From contig JABJDN010000173.1 of the NCBI GenBank assembly GCA_018665385.1, forward strand, positions 1-9,742: a stretch of 9,742 nt of DNA. The letters are read 5' to 3'. Positions 1 through 6,572 of the stretch are shown in pieces. The position numbers and the translations under genes were made by a program. The notes under the pieces are model-generated. The model had not been told where the DNA came from. It ran no database searches and worked only from the letters and a program-made list of their open reading frames with translations. The stretch comes from Phycisphaerae bacterium (GTDB lineage: Bacteria; Planctomycetota; Phycisphaerae; Phycisphaerales; SM1A02). Each line of letters opens with the position of its first letter. Positions within the stretch are counted from its first letter, which is position 1.

Positions 1-579
1 ACCCAAACGACTCCCGAGGTCGTGAAAATTGGTGGCGAAATTATCGAACATGCGAACGCTTCTTTCTCTTACACGCAAGATTTGGATTGGTATACATACG
101 ATGTATCGTTTGAACAACACCATGGTGTCCAAACATTTAATGTATTGTTGTTTAATTATGGGTACGACGGTTCGCAATCACTTCTTGAAGTAGACAATGT
201 TTCTACGCCAGCGGCACCTGTTATGTACGAAGGAATGTCGACAACAGAAGTTGGTTCGATTCCATCATTAATTACATTTAGTATTGATACAGATGTCGTG
301 GATGTTGGAACATACACATCCCCAATGCCTATTGAAGTTTCAGATGAAAACCTTCCTGGTGAGATATCAGGAATTTCGATGCTGACTGTAAGAATTGAAA
401 TTACACCAGCCGAGTCATGCCCTGAAGATTTTGACGGAAATGGAAATGTCGCTGTGGCTGATTTATTAGTACTTATTGGTGATTGGGGTGGAAATGACCC
501 AATGCATGACTTGGATGGCAACGGCACCGTCGGAGTTGGTGATATATTACAATTGATTGCTGCTTGGGGACCTTGTTGA
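1..579 (+). CDS. Secreted protein with C-terminal dockerin-like calcium-loop pair (5' partial)
   Basis: The frame is open from the first base of the window, so the gene starts upstream; the internal GTG at 22 is not a credible start. About 192 codons are visible. The N-terminal part is a beta-rich, Thr/Ser/Val-rich region. It includes a stretch around nt 310-400 with D-V-G-T-Y and S-D-E-N-L-P-G motifs that looks like an Ig-like or autotransporter-style repeat. The C-terminus (nt 418-576) carries two dockerin-like F-hand loops, D-x-D-G-N-G-x-V-x-x-x-D, each followed by a hydrophobic helix ending in W-G. A Cys just before the first loop (418-420) and the final Cys bracket the pair and may form a disulfide. 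This Cys-to-WGPC tail is typical of exported proteins of Phycisphaerae-type planctomycetes. It may be a sorting or surface-attachment tag rather than a cellulosomal dockerin, since no cohesin is visible. The main function lies in the missing upstream part. It converges on the Bat operon, with a shared terminator between them. Confidence 0.85.
   Translation, partial: TQTTPEVVKIGGEIIEHANASFSYTQDLDWYTYDVSFEQHHGVQTFNVLLFNYGYDGSQSLLEVDNVSTPAAPVMYEGMSTTEVGSIPSLITFSIDTDVVDVGTYTSPMPIEVSDENLPGEISGISMLTVRIEITPAESCPEDFDGNGNVAVADLLVLIGDWGGNDPMHDLDGNGTVGVGDILQLIAAWGPC
427..570 (+). repeat. Two dockerin-like calcium-binding repeats within the first CDS
   Basis: The first unit spans about 427-489 and the second 508-570. 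Each encodes a 21-residue module: a calcium loop with Asp at loop positions 1, 3 and 12, Asn at 5, Gly at 6 and Val at 8, then a short hydrophobic helix and W-G. The units are separated by a six-residue linker (G-N-D-P-M-H). All predicted calcium ligands are present in both copies. This is a protein-level duplication; the two DNA copies have diverged. Confidence 0.75.
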
Positions 580-634
580 TCGCAGGGTGACAAGCTCTGG
601 TGGATACATTAGAGAGAGGAGAGCTCTAAGCGGT

Positions 635-666
635 AAAAACGATTCGTCGCAAGACGAATCGTTTTT
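635..666. terminator. Bidirectional Rho-independent terminator
   Basis: A perfect 14-bp inverted repeat has arms 635-648 (AAAAACGATTCGTC) and 653-666, closed by a GCAA tetraloop of the GNRA class. The arms begin with five A and end with five T, so the RNA from either strand has a GC-containing stem core followed by a U run. It sits 56 nt after the stop of the plus-strand gene and about 217 nt after the stop of batE, and could terminate both converging transcripts. On the plus strand the T run continues as TTTTTGTTTG. Confidence 0.85.
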
Positions 667-671
667 GTTTG

Positions 672-707
672 TGCAGTGCTTTACATGTTAGCGTGGCATT
701 CGGAATA
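672..707. repeat. 36-bp imperfect direct repeat, copy 1
   Basis: This copy begins with TGCAGTGCTTTACATGTT (672-689) and ends with ATTCGGAATA (698-707). It matches copy 2 at 833-868 at 30 of 36 positions without gaps; the differences are confined to a short central block. It begins only 5 nt after the terminator. The function is unknown. Possibilities are a dispersed intergenic repeat, or a duplication bracketing the intervening 125 nt. Confidence 0.7.
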
Positions 708-741
708 CACTTACTTTCTGCCAATGGTGTCGCGCTCCATC

Positions 742-762
742 GGTGACCCATAAAGGGTCACC
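742..762. repeat. Perfect 8-bp hairpin between the direct repeats
   Basis: The arms GGTGACCC (742-749) and GGGTCACC (755-762) are perfect complements around a 5-nt ATAAA loop. There is no T run on either side, so it is not a typical intrinsic terminator. It could be a REP-like stem or a dyad binding site. The sequence between the flanking direct repeats also has further GTGAC/TCAC-like words, for example near 766-780. Confidence 0.6.
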
Positions 763-823
763 TGCTTCACGCTCCTAGTGACAGTTTGCAATTGTATCCC
801 TCGGTGCTCACTCTAACGCGTGC

Positions 824-841
824 AGCACTGCTTGCAGTGCT
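824..841. repeat. 7-bp hairpin overlapping direct repeat copy 2
   Basis: The arms AGCACTG (824-830) and CAGTGCT (835-841) pair around a CTTG loop. The right arm is the start of the second 36-bp repeat. Copy 1 lacks the matching left arm, so the hairpin is specific to copy 2. No T run follows on either strand. Confidence 0.5.
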
Positions 842-868
842 TTACATGTTTGATGGATATTCGGAATA
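833..868. repeat. 36-bp imperfect direct repeat, copy 2
   Basis: This is the second copy of the repeat at 672-707, 161 nt downstream and in the same orientation. The first 18 bases (833-850) are identical and the last 10 (859-868) are identical, with six mismatches in the centre. It ends 14 nt before the batE stop codon, so it lies immediately downstream of the end of the Bat operon. Confidence 0.7.
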
Positions 869-882
869 GATTTTCCAGAGTT

Positions 883-1707
883 TTAACTATGCTTTTTAGA
901 TTCAGATGAAAGAGTGACAATTTGAGCATTGTCTTTTTCAATCCAACCTTCAACACCATTTGGCAATTGAATGTGGAGCCAATTGGAGCGCCGTCCTAAA
1001 ATTTTGAACTCAATGCCTTCATGAATGGGCTCTTTAAACATTGCATCGTAATTTAGCCCATTCCCTTTTCGCACAATAACTTCTTGTGCAGTGAGCACGC
1101 CATGGCCTTGGTATTGGTCAGCTATATCCGCTCCAACACTTACGCCAAATGCCATGGCACTGAGCCCAAGCATTATCGTCACTGTTTTGAATCCTGGAAT
1201 GACTCTAAAAAGTCGAATCGTGACACATGCCCAGAATGAACACCAAATCGTTAAGCCAAGGGCGAGCCTGACTTGTGTCGGTAAAGAGGTGTGCCAAAAT
1301 GCAAGTCGTTTTAACATTGAAGTGGACGATTCGCCAGTAATTGGATGAGTAATACTCGAGCGCGCGTACTCTAAGTTTGCTTCTACTCTGCCGTCAGATG
1401 GAATATACCGTTTGGCAGAAAGATATGCAGCAATTGACTCTCCTATTTCACCAGACTGCAATTGTGCATTCCCTAAGTCGTACCAAAGCTTTCCGTTTTC
1501 AATCCCGTCGTTCACAAGCACATTAAAACGGTTAGCCGAACGACGAAAAGCTTCTTTTGATGCAACGGGATCGCTTGTTTGTAACTCAATGCCTAGTTCA
1601 TACGCAGTTTGTGCTTCTTGAAGCACTGCAACTTGCTGTTCGCTTGATAGGTGTACTGGAGACGCGATGGCCGCTAAAGTTAGAAGTAATGTTGGTAACA
1701 GTATCAT
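883..1707 (-). CDS. batE: BatE: TPR and SH3-like membrane protein
   Basis: This is the last gene of the operon, 274 residues. The frame is open further upstream to 1785, but I start at the ATG at 1707. It overlaps the batD stop as ATGA, has a GGAG Shine-Dalgarno motif about 9 nt upstream, and puts a hydrophobic signal-like segment at residues 1-16; the longer form would place a basic, Arg/Cys-rich stretch before it. Residues about 26-118 form TPR-like helices, clearest at 72-115 with the L-W-Y-D-L-G-N-A pattern. Two membrane segments follow at about 147-167 and 174-192. Residues about 205-265 form a bacterial SH3-like domain (V-I-V-R-K-G through N-W-L-H-I and G-V-E-G-W-I). SP/TPR, membrane segments and SH3 is the usual BatE layout. 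It probably makes protein or envelope contacts for the Bat complex. The exact role is not established. Confidence 0.88.
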   Translation of the reverse strand: MILLPTLLLTLAAIASPVHLSSEQQVAVLQEAQTAYELGIELQTSDPVASKEAFRRSANRFNVLVNDGIENGKLWYDLGNAQLQSGEIGESIAAYLSAKRYIPSDGRVEANLEYARSSITHPITGESSTSMLKRLAFWHTSLPTQVRLALGLTIWCSFWACVTIRLFRVIPGFKTVTIMLGLSAMAFGVSVGADIADQYQGHGVLTAQEVIVRKGNGLNYDAMFKEPIHEGIEFKILGRRSNWLHIQLPNGVEGWIEKDNAQIVTLSSESKKHS

Positions 1708-3419
1708 GCGTAAGACTCCACGAATTCGTTGGCGTCTTGAGCAAGAGTTATATCTTTTGCACCGCCAAACTGCGAAGCATCGCACCGTTGTAACAATTTT
1801 GTCAACTCAGCATTACTGCTTGATTCAGAATCCAAAGCACGAAGAGCTTTTGCTACCTGTTGGGCTTGGTTTGCATTTCCTGATGTAGCTAAAGTGCGAA
1901 TAGTTTTAATCGCTTTACGTCTCTTGTATTTTGTTACTGCAACTTCTGAGCGTGATTGCTTGCGAATGAAGATGCCAAAAGCAAGGCAGGAACAAGCAAA
2001 CGGTGGCAGGGCAATAGATGCAAGTAAAGAAGGAGACCATTCAGTCGTTTGGGAAAGTAACAGGTCATCCCCAATATAGTTTGCGAGAATTCCGCCTGCG
2101 ACTTCAGTTTGATGTTCTGTAGAGTGTTCTGTTTGTGATGGCGTACCTCCAATAAGGTCGCTCGCTGTGACGGTATCTACGGCATGTACAGTGATTGGAA
2201 TAGGATTTGTCCACATGGTTTCAAATTGTTCAGCAGTTGGGTTAAAGCTGCTCATCGGCAATGCAGGAATTTCAGTTACGCCAGCCTTGCGTGCTCGTAT
2301 GGTTGTTGTAAAGGTTTTTGTTCTTCCTTGTACCGTACCGCCAAGTGGCTTGTCTGGAACTTTGAACGATTGCGTAAGTGCTGGCACGCGATCTAATGAA
2401 GGTGCCGAGAGATAGTCAAGGTTTACGGGTCCTGACGATGTATCGGTAATTCGCATAGTTAGTGTAATTGGTTCGCCCACATTGACTTCGGTGGGCTGCG
2501 CCGCAACACGAAAAGTAAACGAACCTACTGCGCCTGTGTACCAGTCAGGTCTTCCTTGCTCTGGCGGAGTAAGAACTGTAATGGCGGGTACCTCTGGCAA
2601 AGCAATAATGAGTTGAGACTGATCGATAAATAGTGAATCTCCTCCGAAAAATCCAGTGCTTCTTCGTTGCGCAAGCGAGAGTGGGTACTCTGAAACAATG
2701 GAAACTGGATCCAAGAAAAGGGAGCCTGTAGTTTCTGGCCATGCAGTTGCTTGCACTTCGTACACAAAGAAAGTCGCCGGAATGCCTTCAGTAGTTGTAC
2801 CGCGAACTTGCTGAACCTGCGCTCTGCCATCTTGAAGTGCTTCTGTGAAAACCCCAAAGGTTGAATTGGCCCTAAGCGTGCTGAACATATTGTTTGCGTC
2901 CAACTCAATATTCAACGCTTTGTCGACATATTGTTCAATAAAAATACGTAACGTTAGATCTACGGGCTGACCAAGGTAGACATCACCATTGGTGCCTGTA
3001 ATTTCTGCTTTAAGGGCACCGCTCGTGGGCGTTTCTATTACACGAATTACACGCTCACTTGATTGGAAGGCTTTTCCATCTGCTATAAAAGTAAGAGCAG
3101 GAATTGTCAATTCGCCAAGGCGCTGTGGTGTAAGGAAGAAGGTGTGCTTGCTTGTAGAACTTGAAGTCACTTTGCCATTGATGAACGTAGTCTGGGAAGA
3201 AGTTTCTGTTCCTCCACGCTTCGTTATAGTGAATCCGTCAATTGCTGGCATCGATGGTTCGTTGTCAGTTGTAACATTTTTATAGACAACTACAAGTCGA
3301 AGAGGAATACCGACATAGCCTTGTTGTTGCGGCATGTCCACTAGTACTTCTTGGGAGGATACATTAGATACAAAGAGAGCAAGTGTAATTGCTATAGTGA
3401 AGAACAATTTCATACGCAT
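1704..3419 (-). CDS. batD: BatD: exported beta-sandwich membrane protein
   Basis: The protein has 571 residues from the ATG at 3419, which overlaps the preceding stop as TGATG and has AAGGA 6 nt upstream. A TTG at 3425 and a GTG at 3422 extend the frame slightly but are unlikely starts; an ATG at 3413 is also possible. Residues 1-22 are a signal peptide (M-K-L-F-F then a hydrophobic run, cut near S-S-Q). A long extracytoplasmic part follows with repeated beta domains. The BatD signature is clear around residues 88-128: F-F-L-T-P, then G-E-L-T-I-P-A-L, then D-G-K. A related block near 372-388 (G-V-T-E-I-P-A-L) repeats the pattern. A membrane segment lies at about 464-486. It is followed by a basic cytoplasmic tail with helices and an L-L-Q-R-C-D-A-S-Q-F-G motif near 541-551. 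BatD is thought to support the VWA proteins BatA and BatB at the membrane. Its stop overlaps batE by 4 nt. Confidence 0.9.
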   Translation of the reverse strand: MRMKLFFTIAITLALFVSNVSSQEVLVDMPQQQGYVGIPLRLVVVYKNVTTDNEPSMPAIDGFTITKRGGTETSSQTTFINGKVTSSSTSKHTFFLTPQRLGELTIPALTFIADGKAFQSSERVIRVIETPTSGALKAEITGTNGDVYLGQPVDLTLRIFIEQYVDKALNIELDANNMFSTLRANSTFGVFTEALQDGRAQVQQVRGTTTEGIPATFFVYEVQATAWPETTGSLFLDPVSIVSEYPLSLAQRRSTGFFGGDSLFIDQSQLIIALPEVPAITVLTPPEQGRPDWYTGAVGSFTFRVAAQPTEVNVGEPITLTMRITDTSSGPVNLDYLSAPSLDRVPALTQSFKVPDKPLGGTVQGRTKTFTTTIRARKAGVTEIPALPMSSFNPTAEQFETMWTNPIPITVHAVDTVTASDLIGGTPSQTEHSTEHQTEVAGGILANYIGDDLLLSQTTEWSPSLLASIALPPFACSCLAFGIFIRKQSRSEVAVTKYKRRKAIKTIRTLATSGNANQAQQVAKALRALDSESSSNAELTKLLQRCDASQFGGAKDITLAQDANEFVESYA

Positions 3420-4447
3420 CACCAATCCTTCTCTGTGGTCGTGCGGTTTTCGGCACGGCGAGCAGCAAGTGTTTTTCGACGTTGTTGTTCCTTGTCGCGA
3501 ATAAGTTGCAACAACCGATCTGCTTCAGATTCAGAAAGACGTTCGCCTTCTTCTTTTACTTCAGATGGCGAGTCTTTCCCTTTGTTCATGCCTTCGTCGG
3601 TTGATTCTAGTTCGCCGTCTTCTGGTGTTTGCTCGGATTGTTGCTCATCACTTTCTTGCTGTTTCTCTTGATCAGACTGCTCGCCATCCTGTTGTTCTTC
3701 TGATTGCTCGCTATCTTGCTGGTCTTGTTCTGATTGTTCGCCATCTTGTTTTTGCTCAGACTGCTCGCCATCTTGCTGTTGCTCAGATTGTTCGCTGTCT
3801 TTTTTTTGCTGTTCTTCGTCTGAAGAACCATCGTCTTTTTTCTCTTGATTATCTTCTTCTTGATCGGCAGACTCATCGTTTTGTTCTTGGTCTTGCTGAT
3901 CATCTTGCTGCTGTTGTTCTTGTTTCTGTTTTTCTTCTTCCATCTGTTCTTGCATTTGGTCAAGTTGCTGTAGCATTTGCCATGCGAGCTCACCGTTTGC
4001 GCGCGCATCCATATCAGAAGCTTCGCTTGCAATTGCGGAACGATAACTTTGAAGCACTTGCTTAATTTGTTCTTGAGCATCTTCAAGTGCGATTAGATCT
4101 TCGTCACTTGGCGATTCTGTTCCAGTACCCTCAAGTTGTTGCATGGTTTTGTTGTAGACGGCGTTGCCTAGATTGAACGCACTGTACGATTTCAAAATTG
4201 TATCGTTACTTGCTTCCATGGCGTTGTCAAATGCTTGTGCAGCAACTTCGAATTCGCCAAGGTTGTAGTGCGCTATGCCGCAGTCATACATTGCTTCTGG
4301 GCTAGGAACACTAGTTTTCTGGATATACGAATCAAGCGCTAGGGCAGCTTCGCTCCAATTTTCTGCAGCAAATGCAGTTTCTGCATCTTCAAGGAGAGAA
4401 TGTGGGCTCGCTATAGCGAGTGATAAAATAACAGTTTGAAGTATCAT
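3419..4447 (-). CDS. batC: BatC-type TPR protein with Gln/Glu/Asp-rich repeat
   Basis: The protein has 342 residues and its ATG overlaps the batB stop as ATGA, with GAGG 7 nt upstream. A short hydrophobic N-terminus (residues 1-14) looks like a signal peptide, although positive charge is lacking. Residues about 16-100 are TPR-like, best seen at 51-80 and 85-100. Residues about 160-283 are an extreme Gln/Glu/Asp/Ser low-complexity stretch, part coiled coil and part a 9-residue repeat of the form D-G-E-Q-S-E-Q-x-Q. The last 35 residues turn basic (L-L-Q-L-I-R-D-K-E-Q-Q-R-R) and end in E-K-D-W, a C-terminal pattern I associate with BatC/BatB TPR proteins. There is no second membrane segment. It lies between batB and batD, as in standard Bat loci, and is probably a periplasmic scaffold. 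The linker length is likely variable between strains. Confidence 0.85.
   Translation of the reverse strand: MILQTVILSLAIASPHSLLEDAETAFAAENWSEAALALDSYIQKTSVPSPEAMYDCGIAHYNLGEFEVAAQAFDNAMEASNDTILKSYSAFNLGNAVYNKTMQQLEGTGTESPSDEDLIALEDAQEQIKQVLQSYRSAIASEASDMDARANGELAWQMLQQLDQMQEQMEEEKQKQEQQQQDDQQDQEQNDESADQEEDNQEKKDDGSSDEEQQKKDSEQSEQQQDGEQSEQKQDGEQSEQDQQDSEQSEEQQDGEQSDQEKQQESDEQQSEQTPEDGELESTDEGMNKGKDSPSEVKEEGERLSESEADRLLQLIRDKEQQRRKTLAARRAENRTTTEKDW
3656..3799 (-). repeat. About 27-bp tandem coding repeat inside batC
   Basis: About five degenerate units of 27-33 bp encode D-(S/G)-E-Q-S-(E/D)-(Q/E)-plus-Gln motifs, at residues about 217-264. On the plus strand this appears as repeated blocks of the type CTCAGACTGCTCGCCATC. 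The period is a multiple of three, so copy changes would keep the frame. Neighbouring sequence is also rich in CAA/CAG/GAA/GAT codons but less regular. Such tracts are prone to slippage and to assembly error. Confidence 0.7.
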
Positions 4448-5481
4448 GAAGTTACCTCATATACTCTACGTCGTGAGTTGCTTGGAGTTCGCAGACTCAA
4501 CCATCCATCGCCTAAGAATAGTAGGAGTGCTGGAATTGCGAACCATTGAAAGCGTGGGATAAATTGCTCAAGCTTTACACTGTCAAAACTTTTACCTGAA
4601 TCACTTGCAATTCGTTGCGCATATATTGATGCAAGGTCAAGATTCGCTGTGCCTGCTGGAACAAAGGCTCCTCCGCCAGCACTTGCAACATTGGTAAGTT
4701 CTTCAGCGTTCATTGTGGACCAGACTTCTTTGCCTTCGTGTTCAATAAACGCGGGCTGTCCATAGCGGGTTGTTGGAATTCTAGAACCCGTGATTGGGTC
4801 GCCAATTCCGACTGTATAGATAAGAATGCCAGCAGCTGCGGCCTCTGCTGCCGCTTCAGCTGGGAAACTTCCCATGTCTTCGCCATCGGTAAGAACAATA
4901 ATGGCTTTATGATCTTGCACATCGTCGGTGAAACTTTGTTGGGCGAGCCGAATGCCATCGCCAATCATTGTCCCGCCACGTTTTACGCTTCGCGGAGATA
5001 CATCATCTAGTGCTAATCGCAATGAAGCATAATCAAGCGTAAGGGGGACACTAACTGCCGCATCGCCAGCAACAGTTACAAGGCCAGCTCGGTCACTTCC
5101 CATGACATCAAGTACATCTGAAATCGCTGTTGTTGCACCATCAAGTCTATTTGGCCGAACGTCTTGTGCTAGCATTGAACGGGAAACATCGAGTACGAAA
5201 AAAGTGTCAATTCCTTTTTGTTCAACTTCTTTGTATTTTGTGCCCCAGCGTGGGTCTAATATCGATACGCAAAGTGTAAGCGCAGTGCCGATAAGTAATG
5301 CAATACGTAATTTGCGTTTTCCATTTGAACTTGATTTGGTCAGCCGTTGAGCGAGTCGCTTGCTAGCAACACGCTGAAGCAATGAACTTCTTCGTGCATA
5401 CGCAAACAACAGGATTCCGAAAAGTGCAACGACAGCCCAGAAGTACAAAGCGTTACTCGGGTTGTTAAACTGCATTTCCAT
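4444..5481 (-). CDS. batB: BatB: membrane-anchored VWA protein
   Basis: The protein has 345 residues. The start ATG overlaps the batA stop as TAATG; a second in-frame ATG two codons later is an alternative start. There are membrane segments at about 11-29 and 58-76, then a VWA domain at about 90-290, and a C-terminal membrane segment at about 311-328. The metal-ion-dependent adhesion site is complete: D98-V-S100-R-S102-M, Thr171 in G-G-T-M-I-G-D-G, and Asp199 in L-T-D-G-E-D. The TM-TM-VWA-TM layout and place after batA match the BatA/BatB family. A short basic tail follows the last membrane segment. It likely forms a heteromeric membrane complex with BatA, with metal-dependent ligand binding. 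Calling this one BatB and its neighbour BatA rests on gene order and on batC following. Confidence 0.9.
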   Translation of the reverse strand: MEMQFNNPSNALYFWAVVALFGILLFAYARRSSLLQRVASKRLAQRLTKSSSNGKRKLRIALLIGTALTLCVSILDPRWGTKYKEVEQKGIDTFFVLDVSRSMLAQDVRPNRLDGATTAISDVLDVMGSDRAGLVTVAGDAAVSVPLTLDYASLRLALDDVSPRSVKRGGTMIGDGIRLAQQSFTDDVQDHKAIIVLTDGEDMGSFPAEAAAEAAAAGILIYTVGIGDPITGSRIPTTRYGQPAFIEHEGKEVWSTMNAEELTNVASAGGGAFVPAGTANLDLASIYAQRIASDSGKSFDSVKLEQFIPRFQWFAIPALLLFLGDGWLSLRTPSNSRRRVYEVTS

Positions 5482-6572
5482 TAATCAAGAATCCTGTAGT
5501 ACGTAGAACGTAACAATGCATCTGCGATAAAAAACACAAAAGCAACTAGTAGAAGTGGTGGCACTGTGAAACCTGCAATACGCACGCTTTGTACTGCCAT
5601 GTCTACATGGTTCACATACGTGCGCTGCGTAATTTCAGTGCGTTCCATTTTGTCAATTTCAGCGTAAATATTTTCAAGTGAAGCAGTGTCAGTAGCTCGA
5701 AAATATTTACCGCCTGTTGTAGTTGCTACTGCTTCTAATGTTGCTTCATCAATAACAACTGGTTGGTTGCGCATTGTTTTTCTACCAAAAATATCAGTTG
5801 CAGGGTAGGGCGCCCAGCCGTTTGTTCCAGCTCCGATTGTGTAGACCGTAATGTCCAACGCAGCTGCAATATCAGCTGCAGTTTGTGGGTCGATATCGCC
5901 CCGATTGTTTTCTCCGTCTGTTAATAAGATAATGATTTTACTTTGAATTGAATTTCCAGAATCAGATTTTACACGCTCGTCAAGTGAAGATAACCGTTCG
6001 ACTGCAAGAGCGAGCGCGTCTCCGATAGCAGTGCCATCTTCAGCTCGTTCGTCTACTATTTGCACGCTATCAAGTACATCGCGTACAAGGAAATCGTGGT
6101 CGAATGTCATGGGACAATTGCTGTCAGCGTACCCAGCGAAAGTAACAAGGCCGATAAGGTCTCCGCTTCTACCTTCAAGCGACCCCATGCCGCCGATGAA
6201 TTCACCCGCAACTTTCCGAACGGCTGTTAAGCGATCTACTTGTTTTCCGTCAATCGTGAAGTCATGCGCAAGCATGCTAGAAGAGCGGTCAATGACAAGT
6301 TCGATTGCTACACCGTCAGCATTTTGTTGTACTTTTTCGAATATCTTTTGAGGTCGAGCAATGCAAACAATTAAAGTTGCGATTGCTAGAACACGCAGTG
6401 CATTTGGAATCCATGCGGTTTTGCTTCGAATCGTTGAGGGTAATAATGAAATGTCAACGCCAGTTGTATACGTCACACCTGTTCTGAAAGAATTGCGATT
6501 CCATCGCCAGATTAGAAAAGGTATGACGAGAAGTGCACATAAAAACCATACTGATGGAAATTGGAAAATCAT
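5481..6572 (-). CDS. batA: BatA: membrane-anchored VWA protein
   Basis: The protein has 363 residues. The ATG overlaps the upstream stop as ATGA and has a GAGG Shine-Dalgarno motif 7 nt before it. The N-terminus W-F-L-C-A-L-L-V-I-P-F-L-I-W (about residues 9-22) is a typical BatA first membrane segment, followed by a second at about 57-73. The VWA domain spans about 88-315, with an intact metal site: D95-R-S97-S-S99-M, Thr181 in D-G-T-A-I-G-D, and Asp219 in L-T-D-G-E-N-N. A last membrane segment lies at about 336-354. BatA proteins are paralogues of BatB and probably pair with it in the inner membrane. The MoxR ATPase encoded by the same operon is the likely remodelling partner. No defects are seen. 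Confidence 0.92.
   Translation of the reverse strand: MIFQFPSVWFLCALLVIPFLIWRWNRNSFRTGVTYTTGVDISLLPSTIRSKTAWIPNALRVLAIATLIVCIARPQKIFEKVQQNADGVAIELVIDRSSSMLAHDFTIDGKQVDRLTAVRKVAGEFIGGMGSLEGRSGDLIGLVTFAGYADSNCPMTFDHDFLVRDVLDSVQIVDERAEDGTAIGDALALAVERLSSLDERVKSDSGNSIQSKIIILLTDGENNRGDIDPQTAADIAAALDITVYTIGAGTNGWAPYPATDIFGRKTMRNQPVVIDEATLEAVATTTGGKYFRATDTASLENIYAEIDKMERTEITQRTYVNHVDMAVQSVRIAGFTVPPLLLVAFVFFIADALLRSTYYRILD

Larger units (their letters stand above)
580..882. other. Intergenic region between convergent genes
   Basis: About 300 nt lie between the stop of the dockerin-tagged gene and the stop of batE, with no convincing ORF. The region holds a perfect bidirectional terminator hairpin (635-666), two copies of a 36-bp imperfect direct repeat (672-707 and 833-868), an 8-bp perfect hairpin (742-762) and a 7-bp hairpin (824-841). 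The batE transcript would cross all the repeat material before reaching the terminator, giving it a structured 3' untranslated region of roughly 220 nt unless it ends earlier. Confidence 0.7.

Noticed and set aside
156..593. Minus-strand open frame of 145 codons opposite the dockerin-tagged gene.
   Set aside because: It is antisense to a frame with two perfect calcium loops and has no recognisable motif of its own.
742..762. The GGTGACCC hairpin as a second intrinsic terminator for the Bat operon.
   Set aside because: No T run follows on either strand. The 635-666 hairpin is far better.
1708..1785. Longer batE N-terminus starting at 1785.
   Set aside because: It would overlap batD by 82 nt and put a basic Arg/Cys-rich stretch before the signal segment. 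The ATGA start at 1707 matches the other junctions.
3656..3799. CRISPR-like array, because of regularly spaced repeats.
   Set aside because: The period is 27-33 bp with no spacers. The units are coding and in frame with batC, so this is a protein tandem repeat.
3565..4086. Long open frames on both strands overlapping batC (plus 3565-4065, minus 3607-4086).
   Set aside because: They are by-products of the CAA/CAG/GAA-rich repeat, which lacks stop codons in several frames. Their products are low-complexity Lys/Asn- or Leu/Val-rich strings with no domain, and batC has clear family features.
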